The notes under the pieces: model-generated
What the model was told of the DNA's origin: nothing
The model's database searches: none
What the model saw: the letters and a program-made list of their open reading frames with translations, nothing else
Source of the DNA: Xestospongia muta
Taxonomy: Eukaryota > Porifera > Demospongiae > Haplosclerida > Petrosiidae
Direction of reading: 5' to 3'
DNA: 64,000 bases
NCBI GenBank assembly: GCA_963693285.1
Contig: OY848919.1
Coordinates: 1,821,594-1,885,593 of the forward strand
In this document: in pieces, positions 1-11,084 of the stretch
Layout: every line of letters starts with the position of its first letter
Numbering within the stretch: the stretch's first letter is position 1
Program-made: the position numbers and the translations under genes

Positions 1-342
1 TATATGAGGGGAATGACACTATACACTGAATATGCTGAATGCTTAATCTATGTGACCAGGCCTTGCAACTATCCTTGTTATACCAATTCTATTTTGTAAT
101 TAGGATATATGAAGTTCATGTTACACACTATAATAATTATATACAATATACCAAGGTTATTGTATCAATATATTACTGCTAAAAAGGATAGGTTAATTCA
201 ACCAGTTTATAGTTATTTTAGTACACATAATACATAATATAGTACTTAATACTACACCTTTCCTTACTGAAGTGCAAACCAGAAATAGATCGCTTATTGT
301 GTATATAGCAGCTAGATATTTTCTAATAAAAAATTATTGACT

Positions 343-599
343 CTGTAAAAATTAATTAGATGATGATTTAACCAATATATATGATTATACATATTGAATG
401 TAGCAAACTGTTTACAAAATGTTGAAAGTAAATAAGATTTTTTAAGAAGTAAAACATTTTCATTTGATAAGCAATCAAGTCAATAGGACAATAGTAATGA
501 AAACTATATTCTATTTACTTTCAGTTTGTATCATGCAACTTGTATAACCTATAACCATATATTGGTTAAATCAATATATATATTGGTTAGTTTTTACAG
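343..599. repeat. MITE-like element, 257 bp, terminal inverted repeats
   Basis: The left end begins CTGTAAAAATTAATTAGATG and the right end reads inward as CTGTAAAAACTAACC. Both arms carry a TTTAACCAATATAT block followed by a related AT-rich segment and a CAAACTG box, so the ends pair over much of their length. There is no ORF. A TG microsatellite abuts the right end. Related elements in either orientation lie in most head-to-head spacers. A Tc1/mariner-derived origin is only a guess. Confidence 0.6.
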
Positions 600-601
600 T
601 C

Positions 602-605
<4 letters not shown>

Positions 606-642
<37 letters not shown>
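606..642. repeat. (TG)n microsatellite
   Basis: About 18 TG dinucleotides in perfect register, seven bases beyond the end of the MITE-like element at 343-599. The homologous tract at 5550-5572 is shorter, so length changes faster than the flanking unit. Confidence 0.9.
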
Positions 643-644
<2 letters not shown>

Positions 645-837
645 AATCAACCTATAGTATAGGTATAGTAGGTGGATAGTGTTTGTCATAAGTAGCTACC
701 TCACTGAGCTATAGATGTGCTAGGTAAAAATAAATGAGATGTTAAAAGTTATCACAGTATCTCAATTTCCTATCATAATAGCAGCCTGCATGTGATCATC
801 ATATGACTCATATCTTATTTTCATTTTGTCATTTGAA

Positions 838-2341
838 ATAGTTAAATAGATTTATAATACTAGTCATTTATAAGTTCTTTATGAACCAGATCAGAAACCT
901 TGGAAAGATAGTATCTCATCTCTTGCAAGATCAACTAAAAGACACCTTCATGTATCACTACCAACCAACAACCCAAAAGTCTATGATGATTGTTATTCTA
1001 AAGTAAGTAGTATAGGTGAATCAAGTATCCTCAATTGGTCTCATGAAACCTACAGGATAATACTCATAAAGAACTATGGTCTTTTCAGCCTTAATGTACT
1101 TGAGTACTATGCCTCATTTTGGCATTCCAAATGGCCACATAATGAAAATGATATGGAAAGTTACTGGGGCTATTTACTTATATAGGTTCAACAGAAGGAA
1201 ATATTCATGCTATTTGGAGTGCACATAGCTATCTTGCTGCTTATCCTATCAAAAATGACACATCGCTATCTCTAGTTCCTGGTATGCAACCTTTGTGCTA
1301 TGATGATAACCCTAATGCTTTAATTCTCTCCTGTGGCTTTCTACTCTGATAATTCCCATCATGGTATGAAAAGGAATTCACACATTGCAGCTATGTCATC
1401 ATTTTATGATGTTGGTATACGTCAATACCCTACTGACAATCCTCTTGGAGGTCCTTGGCCAACACGAGTTCCTACTATTATTGGGCCAACAGGTATCAGT
1501 TCTGGCTCCATGGATATTGATGCACTAATGAAACTTGTTGATTTCTTCACTGGCAAAGGTCATCCTATTCTGATCATCTTTAACTATGGTACAACATTTG
1601 AAGGAGCTTACAATGATGTAAAGCAGCTGGAGAAGCTATAATTCCTGTCCTTAAAAAGAATAATATGTACTCACGTAAGATCTACTATGATCGAGAGAAC
1701 CCAGATCAGTACTCTGAACGTAAAGGTTTCTGGTTTCATGTAGATGGTGCATTGGGAGCTGTGTATATGCCTTTTATAGAGATGGGTTATGAGCACAGCT
1801 TGATCAAAGAGAATCCTGGTCCAGTATTTGATTTCCAACTGGACTATGTCTCTTCAATTGTTATAAGTGGTCATAAGTGGGCAGGTTGTCCATGGCCTTG
1901 TGGTATTTTTATGAGCAAGACAGGAATGTTGATGAATCCTTCTGTACTTTCTGAGCCATTTCAACTCACAGCTTCAGGATCTCGTAATGGTCTCTCAACA
2001 TTGATTATGTGGACGTTCATCAGTACACATTCCTATGACAAACAAGTCAAGATGATTGCTGGATGTCTACAGTTAGCTGAGTATGTAGTAGAGAGACTGA
2101 AGGTATTGGAAAAAGAGATATCTACTGAACTATGGATTCATCGTTCTACATTGTCACTAGCTGTGGTGTTCAGGAAACCAAATGATGAACTGGTTTATAA
2201 ATATAGTCTATTTTGTAAAACTGTCTATGTAAACAATGAAGAACGCCATTACTGTCATGTTTATGTAATGCCTAGTGTAACACAAGATATGATTGATCAA
2301 CTTATTGATGAGTTAAAAAAATTCAGATGCCTTTATGTAAT
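838..2341 (+). pseudogene. Histidine/serine decarboxylase-like pseudogene, copy 1
   Basis: Group II PLP-dependent decarboxylase of the bacterial/plant histidine or serine decarboxylase type. It retains the glycine-rich WGY...STEGN region, the NYGTTFEGA strand, the PLP-aspartate motif FHVDGALGA and the Schiff-base lysine in SGHKWAGCPWPCG (lysine codon 1875-1877). The C-terminal domain runs to about 2341. Breaks: the start codon is ATA (838-840) followed by an early TAG; frameshift near 1184; an insertion near 1322 before the SPVAFYSD segment; a one-base loss near 1628 after NDVKQ that it shares with copy 2; and one extra base near 2321. Two long open pieces remain, 1333-1641 and 1665-2408. The amino-acid substrate cannot be read from the sequence. 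It is convergent with the transporter at 2869-4398. Confidence 0.85.
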
Positions 2342-2868
2342 TAACCCTATTATTTTCTTGACAAAAAAATTATTGTTTCTTAAAAACTTTTTATTTAAGA
2401 TTAAATGAAACACTGTTAATTGTAATTATTCTTTAGATGTAGCATTGATAATATTAAATATTAACAGATAGATAATTATATATGATAGTTTTAATATGTA
2501 CTTATAAACAATTATATATATAATATAAATTGGATGAAATGTAGTGACATATCAATAAGTAAACTAAGGTTGGATTATCACAGGAGAATATTCAGTATTA
2601 TATATTATATATATTATTTATTAATATATAATAGGATTGGATAAATGACTATTAACCAATGATGTGGTCAGTGTTTTAGTTCTATCGTTATTAAGGTTAC
2701 ATGCAAAATTCATTTATCTTAATTTTTAAGAAACTTAATGATGATTATCAATAATTTAAAATGTCATCAAATATATATAATGTGTTAAAACCACAACCAA
2801 TCTATCACAACAAACTGACACAATGTTGAATTTCTTTAAAGCATAGTATTAGTCAATAGAAAGACCTA
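2342..2868. other. Tail-to-tail spacer, decarboxylase copy 1 / transporter 1
   Basis: AT-rich and free of genes. It holds shared 3' flanks of both genes that recur at 7277-7820 and 12105-12666. Beyond the transporter stop lies a block that in most units reads GTGATAAATAG on the minus strand (possible GATAAA poly(A) signal). Here that block has lost about four bases. Confidence 0.55.
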
Positions 2869-4398
2869 TTAGTCTTTTTGTTCTTCTTCCTGGTCAAGAT
2901 ATCTTTCATAATGTTCATCAACAATTTGAACAATATTGACTTCATTCTCTCTCACACGGAACTTGTATCGTTTAGCTAGTACTAGGAATATTAACAGTAT
3001 AATAAAGATAACAACACTGCTAGTAATGTAGTAATAGAAATTTGGACAGATGGAAATATTATCACAACCAAAAGGATATTTTGTATTAACATTAATGAGA
3101 TAACCAATTCCATAAGAGGCGAAAAACATCCCAACCATCATTCCTCTCATTTGTATGGGAGACTGTGCTATTGTGAATTCCAAAGATGTTGGAAAAATCA
3201 GTGCAAAAGCAACACCATACAATATCTTAGGAATTAGTAATAGGTCATTGAAATATGACAAGGTATTCCTCTGATACTTGAATATAACTGCATAGGATAA
3301 TGTGGTTGCCAAAGAAAAGACTAGTCCCAGACCTATTCTCTTCAACATACTGGGAATGTATTTATTGAAACAGGGATAAATGAAAAACTGATGGAGAAGC
3401 AGTAAGAAAGTTGGAGTTACATAAGTCATTGTGTTATTTGAAATGATGCAAGATTTAAAAGATGAATTAATAGGATTAGAACCCATCATCATACTCCAGT
3501 ATATTTCACCAGCACAGCCGAGTCCAACAATGCAAATCATCAGAGGAATCATACGTAACACTGTCTTCACATTTTCTACTTTCTCTACTGTAAAAGGTCC
3601 ACCATATTTCTCTTTACCTAGGTCTAGTCGAGAAGGGTAGTCATCCTCCCAGTAGGTCAAGGCACTACGATTCCTTGGGTAGTTGTTCTTCCTAGCATAA
3701 TTGAGTACTTTAGCAATCAACTTAATAGGATTGATAATGAGAGGAGTAGTTTCCAGCCAGTGTTTGAAAAAGGAAAGTGTTATTAATACCACAGACACTG
3801 TTATTCCTGACATTATGAATGATAGTATAAGAAAAAAATTTAGTGAACATCGACCAAGTTGGAAAATGGTAAATGAAACTGGTATAATAATACTATGCCA
3901 GTATATGGTAGCACTTAGTTGATATGCTGAAGCTCCCACAAGTTGATCAATATTGAACTGTACAATGTTTGCTCGGAACCCAGTATATCCAACTACAACA
4001 CAAAGATATCCAAATACATATATTACATAAAATAATGGAATATTGGGCCAATATGCTGCAATAATAAATTCCATACCAGAAAGTATCCAAACAAAAAAGC
4101 ACAATAAGATACCAGTAACAATCATCTTATAACGTCCTGTCCATACATCAGCTATCAGTCCAAGCAATGAGAACAAAAAGTAGAGCATACAATATCCATT
4201 ATTTAAGACAATATTACTGGCACTATTTGATGTTTGACTTTGCTGAACATTGCTGTACATGGTAGTTCCAAAATATCTCATATATACAATGTAGTTGTAC
4301 ATTAGAGCATCCCAGACAAGTACCAAGATAGCTGATCGTAAAGATGTAGACAAATGACAGAAATGAATGGAGAAACATGACTGACAATGACTTGCCAT
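2869..4398 (-). CDS. SLC15/PTR2-family peptide (histidine) transporter, copy 1
   Basis: Single-exon 509-residue carrier with 12 predicted membrane segments, at about residues 22-42, 66-85, 92-115, 122-142, 163-180, 187-208, 281-300, 326-343, 354-373, 385-406, 416-436 and 454-476. Family marks are ADVWTGRYK (83-91), FRANIVQFNIDQL (141-153) and a long cytosolic loop (211-280) carrying LDLGKEKYGGPFT before VENVKTVLRMIP. The family moves di/tripeptides, and in SLC15A3/A4 also histidine, with protons across plasma or endolysosomal membranes. N-glycosylation sequons sit at Asn311 and Asn321 in an outside loop. The TM1 proton-coupling motif ExxER is not recognisable; the region reads VWDALMYNY. The ATG is backed by the aligned starts of the sister copies. 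The tail ends at QEEEQKD, about 11 residues short of most sisters. The exact substrate is inferred. Confidence 0.88.
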   Translation of the reverse strand: MASHCQSCFSIHFCHLSTSLRSAILVLVWDALMYNYIVYMRYFGTTMYSNVQQSQTSNSASNIVLNNGYCMLYFLFSLLGLIADVWTGRYKMIVTGILLCFFVWILSGMEFIIAAYWPNIPLFYVIYVFGYLCVVVGYTGFRANIVQFNIDQLVGASAYQLSATIYWHSIIIPVSFTIFQLGRCSLNFFLILSFIMSGITVSVVLITLSFFKHWLETTPLIINPIKLIAKVLNYARKNNYPRNRSALTYWEDDYPSRLDLGKEKYGGPFTVEKVENVKTVLRMIPLMICIVGLGCAGEIYWSMMMGSNPINSSFKSCIISNNTMTYVTPTFLLLLHQFFIYPCFNKYIPSMLKRIGLGLVFSLATTLSYAVIFKYQRNTLSYFNDLLLIPKILYGVAFALIFPTSLEFTIAQSPIQMRGMMVGMFFASYGIGYLINVNTKYPFGCDNISICPNFYYYITSSVVIFIILLIFLVLAKRYKFRVRENEVNIVQIVDEHYERYLDQEEEQKD

Positions 4399-4459
4399 TC
4401 TTCAAATGATAATTATAGAATATTTACATTACTGACTAAGATAGTATATTATATATTTG

Positions 4460-4700
4460 TGTAAAAACTGATGCGTTGTTATTAACCAATATATGGCTAT
4501 ACAGGTTGTATGATGTAAACTGAAAGTAAACATATTATTGTTTTGATTACTATTGTCTGATGGAATGGATTGTTTATCAAATGAACATGTTTTTATAGTT
4601 CTAAAGAAATAACCAATAAGTTTTACAGTGCATGTAGTCACAAATAATAATAATTTGAATAAACTATTATTAGTTCTAATATTTTGTAAACAGTTTTCAT
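4460..4700. repeat. MITE-like element, opposite orientation
   Basis: Begins GTGTAAAAACTGATGCG, then ATTAACCAATATATGG and the CAAACTG-like AAACTGAAAGTAAAC box, and ends in an ATTTTGTAAACAG block. Related to the element at 343-599 but inverted. The far terminal repeat is not clearly preserved. It starts about 60 bp upstream of the transporter ATG. Confidence 0.5.
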
Positions 4701-5284
4701 ATTTTAGTAAACATCCAGTGAAAATGTATGGTTGTGTACATAACAACTGCATGTTTTAAGATGATTTTTAAAAATGATCATTTTTGCAAATCACATCACA
4801 CAATAATATATACTATCACAAGGATACTATTGGTGTATGTATTTCCATGTATTTGAGACTTTAGATAAAACATATAGTGATAGTAGTAGGTTTCAAGTAA
4901 AGGTTGTCTTTACTAGTAAATATTTTATCATTTTAATGGTACTATATGAGGGGAATGACACTAGACACTGAATATGCTGAATGCTTAATCTATGTGACCA
5001 GGCCTTGCAACTATCCTTGTTATACCAATTCTATTTTGTAATTAGGATATATGAAGTTCATGTTACACACTATAATAATTATATACAATATACTAAGGTT
5101 ATTGTATCAATATATTACTGCTAAAAAGGATAGGTTAATTCAACCAGTTTATAGTTATTTTAGTACACATAATACATAATATAGTACTTAATACCACACC
5201 TTTCCTTGCTGAAGTGCAAACTAGAAATAGATTGCTTATTATGTATACAGCAGCTAGATATTTTCTAATAAAAATTTATTGACT

Positions 5285-5541
5285 CTGTAAAAATTAATTA
5301 GATGATGATTTAACCAATATATATATGATTATACATATTGAATGTAGCAAACTGTTTACGAAATGTTAAAAGTAAATAAATTTTTTTAAAAGCGAAAACA
5401 TTTCATTTGATAAGCAATCAAGTCAATAGAACAATAGTAATGAAAACTATATTCTATTTACTTTCAGTTTGCATTATGCAACTTGTATAACCTATAACCA
5501 TATATTGGTTAAATCAATATATATATTGGTTAGTTTTACAG
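5285..5541. repeat. MITE-like element, unit 2 copy
   Basis: Same element and orientation as 343-599, carried here by the 4.94-kb unit duplication rather than by a new insertion. It is again followed by a TG tract. Confidence 0.6.
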
Positions 5542-5769
5542 TCTATATATGTGTGTGTGTGTGTGTGTGTGTATTAAATCAACCTATAGTATAGGTATAG
5601 TAGGTGAATAGTGTTTGTCATAAGTAGCTACCTCACTGAGCTATAGATGTGCTAGGTAAAAATAAATGAGATGTTAAAAGTTATCACAATATCTCAATTT
5701 CCTATCATAATAGCAGCCTGCATGTGATCATCATATGACTCATATCTTATTTTCATTTTGTCATTTGAA

Positions 5770-7276
5770 ATAGTTAAATAGATTTATAATACTAGTCATT
5801 TATAAGTTCCTTATGAACTAGATCAGAAACCTTGGAAAGATAGTCTCTCATCTCTTGCAAGATCAACTAAAAGACACCTTCATGTATCACTACCAACCAA
5901 CAACCCAAAAGTCTATGATGATTGTTATTCTAAAGTAAGTGGTATAGGTGGATCAAGTATCCTCAATTGGTCTCATGAAACCTACAGGATAATACTCATA
6001 AAGAACTATGGTCTTTTTCAGCCTTAGTGTACTTGAGTACTATGCCTCATTTTGGCATTTCAAATGGCCACATAATGAAAATGATATGGAAAAAGTTACT
6101 GGGGCTATTTACTTAATATGGGTTCAACAGAAGGAAATATTCATGCTATTTGGAGTGCACATAGCTATCTCGCTGGTGATCCTATCAAAAATGACACATC
6201 GCTATCTCTAGTTCCTGGTATGCAACCTTTGTGCTATGATGATAACCCTAATGCTTTAATTCTCTCCTGTGGCTTTCTACTCTGATAATTCTCATCATGG
6301 TATGAAAAGGAATTCACACATTGCAGCTATGTCATCATTTTATGATGTTGGTATACGTCAACACCCTAATGATAATCCTCTTGGAGGTCCTTGGCCAACA
6401 CGAGTTCCTACTATTATTGGTCCAACAGGTATCAGTTCTGGCTCCATGGATATTGATGCACTAATGAAACTTGTTGATTTCTTCACTGGCAAAGGTCATC
6501 CTATTCTGATCATCTTTAACTATGGCACAACATTTTAAAGGAGCTTACAATGATGTAAAGCAGCTGGAAAAGCTATAATTCCTGTCCTTAAAAAGAATAA
6601 TATGTACTCACGTAAGATCTACTATGATCGAGAGAACCCAGATCAGTACTCTGAACATAAAGGTTTCTGGTTTCATGTAGATGGTGCATTGGGAGCTGCG
6701 TATATGCCCTTTATAGAGATGGGTTATGACCACAGCTTGATCAAAGAGAATCCTGGTCCAGTATTTGATTTTCAACTTGACTATGACTCTTCAATTGTTA
6801 TAAGTGGTCATAAGTGGGCAGGTTGTCCATGGCCTTGTGGTATTTTTATGAGCAAGACAGGAATGTTGATGAACCCTTCTGTACTTTCTGAGCCATTTCA
6901 ACTCACAGCTTCAGGATCTCGTAATGGTCTCTCAACATTGATTTTGTGGACGTTCATCAGTACACATTCCTATGACAAACAGGTCAAGATGATTGCTGGA
7001 TGTTTACAGTTAGCTGAGTATGTAGTAGAGAGACTAAAGGAATTGGAAAAGGAGATATCTACTGAACTATGGATTCATCGTTCTACATTGTCACTAGCTG
7101 TGGTGTTCAGGAAACCAAATGATGAACTGGTTTATAAATATAGTCTATTTTGTAAGACTGTTAATGTAAACAATGAAGAATGTCATTACTGTCATGTTTA
7201 TGTAATGCCTAGTGTAACACAGGACATGATTGATCAACTTATTGATGAGTTAAAAAATGCAGATGCCTTTACGTAA
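5770..7276 (+). pseudogene. Histidine/serine decarboxylase-like pseudogene, copy 2
   Basis: The best preserved decarboxylase here. It retains the STEGN region, FHVDGALGA, SGHKWAGCPWPCG (lysine codon 6812-6814) and a normal C-terminus ending in DELKNADAFT before TAA at 7274-7276. Breaks: ATA in place of ATG at 5770 and an early TAG (both shared with copy 1); two extra bases near 6090; the same insertion before the SPVAFYSD segment as in copy 1 (about 6258); a lesion at 6535 that turns TTTGAAGGA into a stop; and the shared one-base loss near 6563. Open pieces are 6269-6538 and 6602-7276. The last piece could still give a 224-residue C-terminal polypeptide with the PLP lysine, but it lacks the N-terminal half and is unlikely to be an enzyme. 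Confidence 0.85.
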
Positions 7277-7820
7277 TAAACCCTATTATTTTCTTGACAA
7301 AAAATTATTGTTTCTTAAAACCTTTTTATTTAACATTAAATGAAACACTGTTAATTGTAATTATTCTTTAGATGTAGCACTGATGATATTAAATATTAAC
7401 AGATAGATAATTATATATGATAGTTTTAATATGTACTTATAAACAATTATATATGTATATAATATAAATTGGATGAAATGCAGTGACATATAAACAAGTA
7501 AACTAAGGTTGGATTATCACAGAAGAATATTCAGTATTATATATTATATATATTATTTATTAATATGTAATGGGAGTGGATAAAAGACTATTAACCAATG
7601 ACACTAAATATTTTACATATTGTTATTTATGTGGTCAGTCTTTTAGTCCTATTGTTATTAAGGTTACATGCAAAATTCATTCAACTTAATATTTAATAAA
7701 CATAATGATGATTATCAATAATTTAAAATGTCATCAAATATATATAATGTGTTAAAACCACAACTAATCTATTTATCACAACAAAACTGACACAACGTTG
7801 AATTTTTTTGAAATATAGTA
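7277..7820. other. Tail-to-tail spacer, decarboxylase copy 2 / transporter 2
   Basis: AT-rich with no gene. Close match to 12105-12666. It contains CTATTTATCAC near 7767, which on the minus strand is GTGATAAATAG followed by a GT-rich stretch, a possible non-canonical poly(A) site for the transporter at 7821-9383. Confidence 0.55.
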
Positions 7821-9383
7821 TTAGTCAGTAGAAAGACCCATTAGTCCTTCGTGTTCTTCTTCCTGGTTCAGATATCTTTCATAGTGTTCATCAACAATTT
7901 GTACTATATTGATTTCATTCTCTCTCACACGAAACTTGTACCATTTAGCTAGTACTAGGAATATTAACAGTATAATAAAGATAACAACACTGCTAGTAAT
8001 GTAGTAATAGAAATTTGGACAGATGGAAATATTATCACAGCCAAAAGGATATTTTGTATTAATATTAATGAGATAACCAATTCCAAAAGAAGCAAATGAC
8101 ACTCCAACCATCATTCCTCTCATTTGTATGGGAGACTGTGCTATTGTGAACTCCAAAGATGTTGGATAAATTAGTGCAAAAGCAACACCATACAATATCT
8201 GAGGAAGTAGTAATAGGTCATTGAAATATGACAAGGTATTACTCTGATACTTGAATATAACTGCATAGGATAATGTGGTTGCCAAAGCAAAGACTAGTCC
8301 CAGACCTATTCTCTTCAACATACTGGGAATGTATTTATTGAAACAGGGATAAATGAAGAACTGATGGAAAAGCAGTAAGAAAGTTGGAGTTACATAAGTC
8401 ATTGTGTTATTTGAAATGATGCAAGATTTAAAAGATGAATTAATAGGATTACCACCCATCATCACACTCCAGTATACTTCATCAGCACAGCTTAGTCCAA
8501 CAATACAAATCATCAGAGGAATCATACGTAACACTGTCTTCACATTTTCTACTTCCTCTACTGTAAAAGGTCCACCATATTTCTCTTTACCTAAGTCTAG
8601 TCGGGAAGGGTAGTCGTCTTCCCAGTAGGTCAAGGCACTACGATTCCTTGGGTACTTGTTCTTCCTGGCATAGTTGAGTACTTTAGCAATCAACTTAATA
8701 GGATTGATAATGAGAGGAGTAGTTTCCAGCCAGTGTTTGAAAAAGGAATGAGTTATTAATACCACAGACATTGTTACTCCTGATGTTATGAATGATAGTA
8801 TAAGAAAAAAACTCAAAGAACATTGTCCAAGTTCAAATAAAGTAAATATAACTGGTACATTAATACTATGCCAGTATATGATAGCACTTAGTTCATCTGC
8901 TGAAGCTCCCACAAGTTGATCAATATTGAACTGTATAATATTTGCTCGAAACCCAGTATATCCAATTGCAGCACAAAGATATCCAAATACATAGATTACA
9001 TAAAATAATGAATTATTTTGCCAATATGCTGTTATAATGAAATTCACACCAGAAATTATCCAAGCAAAAAAGCACAAAAAGATGCCAGTAACAATGATCT
9101 TATAACGTCCTGTCCACACATCAGCTATCAATCCAACCAAAACGAAAATAAAGTAGAGCATACAATATCCATTATTAAAGACAATATTAGCAGTACTATT
9201 TGGTGTCTCACTTTGTTGAACATTGCTGGATATTGTACCCTCAAAGTATCTCATTAAGACAATGTAGTTGTAAATTAGAGCATCCCAGACAAGTATTAAT
9301 ATAGCTGATCGTGAAGACAAACGACAGAAATGAATAAAGAGCCTTGACTGGCGACTTGTCATTTCTAAAATGTTATACTTCAA
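7821..9383 (-). CDS. SLC15/PTR2-family transporter, copy 2
   Basis: 520 codons, same architecture as the copy at 2869-4398. The first seven residues (MKYNILE) extend past a second in-frame Met that lines up with the start of most sisters (MTSRQS). That second ATG at 9362 may be the real start, giving 513 residues. It belongs to the E-type N-terminus: RYFEGTISSNVQQSETPNST in the TM1-TM2 outside loop, with a sequon at NST. The second half (MMGGNPINSSFKSC, NNTMTYVTPTFLLL) instead resembles the copy at 2869-4398, so the gene is a mosaic. The C-terminus is EEEHEGLMGLSTD. Intact and probably functional by sequence. Confidence 0.88.
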   Translation of the reverse strand: MKYNILEMTSRQSRLFIHFCRLSSRSAILILVWDALIYNYIVLMRYFEGTISSNVQQSETPNSTANIVFNNGYCMLYFIFVLVGLIADVWTGRYKIIVTGIFLCFFAWIISGVNFIITAYWQNNSLFYVIYVFGYLCAAIGYTGFRANIIQFNIDQLVGASADELSAIIYWHSINVPVIFTLFELGQCSLSFFLILSFITSGVTMSVVLITHSFFKHWLETTPLIINPIKLIAKVLNYARKNKYPRNRSALTYWEDDYPSRLDLGKEKYGGPFTVEEVENVKTVLRMIPLMICIVGLSCADEVYWSVMMGGNPINSSFKSCIISNNTMTYVTPTFLLLFHQFFIYPCFNKYIPSMLKRIGLGLVFALATTLSYAVIFKYQSNTLSYFNDLLLLPQILYGVAFALIYPTSLEFTIAQSPIQMRGMMVGVSFASFGIGYLININTKYPFGCDNISICPNFYYYITSSVVIFIILLIFLVLAKWYKFRVRENEINIVQIVDEHYERYLNQEEEHEGLMGLSTD

Positions 9384-9951
9384 AAAACAGGAACCTAAAA
9401 ATATAAAATGCTATACATCAACACTTATAATTCAAATTTGTAACAATATTCTGTTACAAACTTAACGCATTACACATATAATATATGAACTACTTCACTG
9501 CTATATAAATGTTGGGACAATTCGCTATATTGATTAAGATATTATATACAACTGTACTTAATAGTATCATTAATTATATATACAGGTTGGAAGTGAAAAG
9601 TTATTTTTGTTGAAAATAACCATAAACTGTTGTTATTACTAATGTACTACTGTTTGTGTAACTACATAACCTTAAGTTTAATAATACATTAGTAATTAAT
9701 AGTATATATTATATATGTTATTATTTTTTCATAATTATGCAACCTCTATACATTGTATTAGTTAAATCAATTTGCAACCAATGTAGTGAGACTGGTAGTC
9801 TACAACTATAAGCTGTATTTACCAGTTAACATTATATCATTAAATCTGTTACTGAATGGTAGGTATGAGAAGGTATGACACCTTTTTTCTTCTTACAATA
9901 ACTCCAAAATGAGAAGACTATCAATATTTTCAAATATAATATATATATAAT

Positions 9952-9993
<42 letters not shown>

Positions 9994-11084
9994 CAGTAAA
10001 AACTGACTTGTTGATTTAACCAACATATAGTTATACAGGTTATATGATGCAAACTGAAAGTAAACATAATATAGTTTTGATTAGTTTAATGAGTTGATTG
10101 TTTATCAAATAAATATATTTATATTTCCTTAACAAAATCATTATTAGTTCTAACATTTTGTAAACAGTTTACATCAAATAATTATATATATCATATAATG
10201 TGTGCTAATAAATTTTTACTGTGTATATATACTACATTTTGCATACAAGTTATCTATTCTTTTAAACTGACATATATTTTAGTAAAAATCCAGTGAAAAA
10301 TATATGGTTGTGTGTTTTCGGAGATGTTTTGACAAGAGTGATCCCTTTTCACAAATCTGGTCATATATATATAATATATACTGTCACACTGATGCTATTG
10401 GTGTATGTAGCTCCATGTATTTGAGACTTTAGACAAAACATGTAGTGAGACTGGTAGGTTTCAAGTAAAGGTTGTCTTTACTAACATTATATCATTTTAA
10501 TGGTATTAGATATAGGAGGGAATGACACTTGGCACTCTTTTCTCAAAATAAAGACAAAACTAGTAGATTCTCAATATTTTCAAATACAAGGTCTTACATA
10601 ATTATGCTAAATGCTTAATTTATATAGCCACTCATTGCAACTATCCATAATTATTATATCACTTCTATTTTGTAACCATCATATTTGAAACTTAATACCA
10701 CACCTTTCCTTACTGAAGTGCTAACAGGAAATAGATTGTTTATTGTGTATATAGCAGCTAGATATTGCCTAATAAATATTATCAACACTGTAAAAATTTA
10801 TTGGATGATTTAACCAATATATATGATTATACATATTAAATGTAGCAAATTGTTTACTAGTACTCTAATATTACCTAACTAATGAGACATTACACAGAAT
10901 TTCAAAAACTCTGATAATCAGCTATGAGTCTTTTTATTAGTAATTACCTCACTGAGCTATAGATGTGCTAGGTAAAAATAAGTGAGATGTTAAAAGTTAT
11001 CACAGTATTCAATTTTCTATTATAATAGCAGCCTGCATGTGATCATCATATGACTCATATTTTATTTTCATTTTGTCATTTGAA
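9384..11084. other. Head-to-head spacer, transporter 2 / decarboxylase copy 3
   Basis: Gene-free, 1.7 kb. From the transporter outward: a stretch shared with 26338-26850 and 48666-49200, holding a TATATAA-like box near 9503 (minus) and an ATTTTTAGG acceptor-like site about 45 bp before the ATG; a TA tract; a MITE-like element (9994-10221); then the common decarboxylase 5' block with TGACTCA at 11051-11057. Partial MITE arms lie at 9725-9780 and 10793-10862. Confidence 0.55.
9994..10221. repeat. MITE-like element, 228 bp
   Basis: Runs from CAGTAAAAACTGACTTG to GCTAATAAATTTTTACTG, so the ends pair as inverted repeats. A TA microsatellite (9955-9993) abuts the CAGTAAAAACTGAC end, the same end that touches a microsatellite in other copies. 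Confidence 0.6.

Larger units (their letters stand above)
1..837. other. Head-to-head spacer left of decarboxylase copy 1
   Basis: No gene seen. The stretch is nearly identical to 4943-5769, so the window begins inside one array unit and the next unit starts 4.94 kb later. It holds a MITE-like inverted-repeat element at 343-599, a TG tract at 606-642, and a block conserved before every decarboxylase copy that ends in a TGACTCA at 804-810. Confidence 0.7.
4399..5769. other. Head-to-head spacer, transporter 1 / decarboxylase copy 2
   Basis: Presumed bidirectional regulatory region with no ORF of note. It holds two MITE-like elements in opposite orientation (4460-4700 and 5285-5541), a TG tract (5550-5572), and the unit junction at about 4943, where sequence matching base 1 of the window begins. 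TGACTCA occurs at 5736-5742, 28 bp before the degenerate decarboxylase start. Confidence 0.6.

Noticed and set aside
3431..3640. Plus-strand frames of 65-73 codons (Met...SSREG or SSHEG) opposite nearly every transporter
   Set aside because: They are antisense shadows of the most conserved transporter loop and recur only because that loop is conserved.
4429..4752. 107-codon minus-strand frame upstream of the first transporter
   Set aside because: It lies in the MITE-like repeat, has no membrane or domain pattern of its own, and is not open in the sister spacers.
5920..5960. AAAGTAAGT in the decarboxylase first segment as a splice donor
   Set aside because: The predicted protein continues through it and aligns with sister copies lacking the GT, so it is more likely coding sequence. 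Low certainty.
9018..9257. Plus-strand frames of 79-85 codons opposite the TM2-TM4 region of several transporters
   Set aside because: Antisense to coding sequence; no independent start context or domain.
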